DNA of 64,000 nt from Sipunculus nudus (Eukaryota; Annelida; Sipuncula; Golfingiida; Sipunculidae), in contig CM049307.1 of the NCBI GenBank assembly GCA_026874595.1, positions 3,371,579 through 3,435,578 of the forward strand. The letters are read 5' to 3'. A program made the position numbers and the translations under genes. Shown piece by piece: positions 62,216-64,000 of this stretch. The stretch's first letter is position 1. Every line of letters begins with the position of its first letter. The notes beneath the pieces were generated by a model. It was not told the origin of the DNA. It did no database searches and was given only the letters and a program-made list of their open reading frames with translations.

Positions 62216-63563
62216 TTACTTCCACCTGGGTCTCTTCTTCTTCTTAGTTTTTTCCAGGTTTGTAGTTGTTCTGGCACTGACTTGTTGCTGGTTTACACTT
62301 GTTCTGGAGCTGACTGGTGGTGGATTAGGTAGTGATCTAGAAATGGACTCTATATCTTCCCCTGCTTCAAGACGGTCTGTAAATGGTGAGCTGGGTGGCA
62401 ATCCTTGCTGCTGTCGCTTAAATATTTCATACTGTCTTATGAAGTTGTAGTCTTCTGCTGTAGGCTGGAAAGTTGGCTCTTCTTCCTGGCAATCCTTATA
62501 TTCGTCATCTGAAGATGCTGTCTCTGCATTAGTATCTTTGCTGTTATAGGATAGACATCTCGCTACTGCTTGTGTTGGTTCTGTCTGGGTCGCCACTGAC
62601 GTCATCATTGGCGTTGTCTAGGTAGTCTGATGCTGTACTTTGGGTGGTCTTTTAGTCGGCATGCAAGCTGACTTGGTAGTTTTAATCCCTGTCTGGGTGG
62701 TCTTGATTTTCGTTTTGGCTGTAGCTTGAACTTCTGTTGTTTGGTAAGTGGGTGGTCATGACGGGTGGGTGGTCATTGTTGTGTGCTCCACTTCCATAGA
62801 AATGGCGTTCTGCTGACTTTTCTGTGTTGTTTCAGTTACAGTCCTATTTGTTGTTGTTTGATGGTAATTCTTCTTAAATTGGCGAAAATACTCGCACCTC
62901 CAGCAGGCTGTTGAATGGTTTCCATCACAATTCCCACAAATCGGTTGAGTAGTTGTACATTGTCTGGTAGTGTGGTCTTCACTTGCACATTTGTAGCACC
63001 TGGCTTTGTTGTTACAACTTCTGCTTGGGTGCCCCCAATGGAGACACCGTCCACAGAAATCGATGATAATGGCTCTGTATTGTTCCGTGCGGAACCGTTC
63101 CGGTCCAATGGGGGTCCCATTCACTAGTGCTTGTGTTGCTGTCGCTTAGTCTGAATAGATCAACTTGACCCTCATTGTCGCTTGGCCCTGTCTGTTTCTC
63201 AGTCGAATGGCTGTAGTGGGATTCAGCTTTAACTAGTTCGAACTCTGTAATCTCCACTCGGACGCCCTTCATAACGACTGGAAATTCAAGTTTCTTGGCC
63301 TTGGTAAATCGTTTCTTCGGTCTATGTGTAGTCATAGTAACTTCTGTAATGTTTTCAAATACTCTGGTTGCCCTCCATCTATTCAGGTCAAGTAGTTGCT
63401 GACTTGCATCTTGTGTCTCCGGATGTAGATACAAGCGGTCTCTGGTCACTGCAATAGTGTCAAATTCCACCCCTAGGAACGTCTCTGTGATGTATCTCAG
63501 GCGTAGTATCCGATTATTCAGGATGGTATCAGTGATATAGTAGATAAGGAAGCCTCTTTCCAT
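62216..63563 (-). pseudogene. Non-LTR retrotransposon ORF1 (Jockey/I-like), decayed
   Basis: Starts at the ATG at 63561-63563 and ends after a basic tail (KKKKRPRWK) at 62216. The first 150 residues include a 'PVVMKGVRVEITEFELV' segment as in the N-terminal/RRM part of ORF1 proteins. The frame shifts by one near 63.13-63.15 kb into 'ALVNGTPIGPERFRTEQYRA' and three zinc knuckles: CGRCLHWGHPSRSC, CYKCASEDHTTRQC (both C-x2-C-x4-H-x4-C) and a shorter CGNCDGNHSTAC. A TGA at 62756-62758 and a TAG near 62620 break the same frame before 'SVATQTEPTQAV' and the tail. ORF1 binds RNA of the element. ORF2 (endonuclease and reverse transcriptase) is missing downstream. Confidence 0.75.
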
Positions 63564-64000
63564 AGCGCTTATTTACACTGAGTGTATACACTGTGTGTAA
63601 ACGGCTGTAGTCTTGTGGCACTAACACTCGGCACATCTGTACTGTTTGAAAGCTCAAACACAACTGTGCCTGCTGGGTCTCATGGGCTGGAGGCCTCCTG
63701 ATCACCAACATACTCTCACTAGTCAGAGAGGGTGGATTCAGCAGGGTAAATCTACAGTGGGTGTGTAGCGGAATGTTCCATTTGTTCTTTACATATAAGA
63801 TACTGGAAAAAAATTTTTTTTTTTTTTTTAAATTTTACAGACATATCCAGTGTATATATTACAAGTTTATATATTAAATTTTGGATGAGTGATAAAATTG
63901 GAGTCAGGGATAAAAGGGTTGTTTAAAATCATTCCCAATATTTAACTCAGTTTTCAGTTTACACATTTACAAACACATGTAATTTATCATTTGTTTAAGA
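63564..64000. other. Probable 5' leader of the retrotransposon and AT-rich flank
   Basis: 63564 to about 63780 is moderately GC-rich and may be the 5' untranslated part of the element, with 'tgtatacact' inverse phrases. A T run of about 13 at 63815-63829 and AT-rich DNA complete the window. Confidence 0.3.

Overview
The window is animal genomic DNA. Genes are split into short exons with GT/AG borders, long tandem satellites fill much of it, and there are tRNA-derived SINEs, a broken non-LTR retrotransposon, several inverted-repeat elements and part of a Polinton/adintovirus-like element. The repeat style, including GGTC-rich dispersed repeats and a 'CCACGAA'-type repeat, suggests a marine lophotrochozoan, most likely a mollusc. 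That assignment rests on pattern memory, not on a search. No prokaryotic operon, CRISPR array or rRNA gene is visible.

Layout. 1-3.0 kb: the edge of a Polinton/Maverick or adintovirus-like element. It has the C-terminal end of an adenain-like cysteine protease on +, converging on four minus-strand genes with their own TATA boxes. Two of these encode proteins that look like tandem PC4-like DNA-binding modules. 3.97-15.43 kb: a minus-strand gene that I reconstruct as eight exons with matching phases. It encodes a protein of about 226 residues with a BLUF-like domain and resembles TEX47 (testis-expressed 47). Intron 5 carries about 32 copies of an 87-bp repeat. Intron 3 is almost entirely about 39 copies of a 66-bp repeat that is a copy of the end of exon 3 plus its splice donor. 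17.9-18.6 kb: a 756-bp element with 29-bp terminal inverted repeats.

19.4-42.3 kb: a 22.9-kb satellite of about 322 copies of a 71-bp unit, itself organised in a higher-order period of 8,095 bp. 43.05-47.7 kb: a second array with a unit of about 47-58 bp that carries tRNA-like A-box and B-box sequences. It is interrupted at its right end by a 419-bp tRNA-derived SINE with 15-bp target-site duplications.

48-56 kb: dispersed repeats, a minus-strand tRNA-like SINE head, a 38-bp inverted repeat spaced 4.1 kb apart, an insertion flanked by a 10-bp duplication, and an element with seven copies of a GTGTCCGATATTACCC motif. A likely first coding exon of an unidentified minus-strand gene lies at 55.93-56.02 kb. 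57.6-60.7 kb: diverged repeats and AT-rich DNA. 62.2-63.6 kb: a decayed minus-strand ORF1 of a Jockey/I-like non-LTR retrotransposon with three zinc knuckles.

The best candidate for something undescribed is the 66-bp array: a splice junction of a conserved gene turned into a minisatellite inside its own intron, giving about 39 tandem splice donors. The tandem tRNA-like array and the nested satellite period come next.
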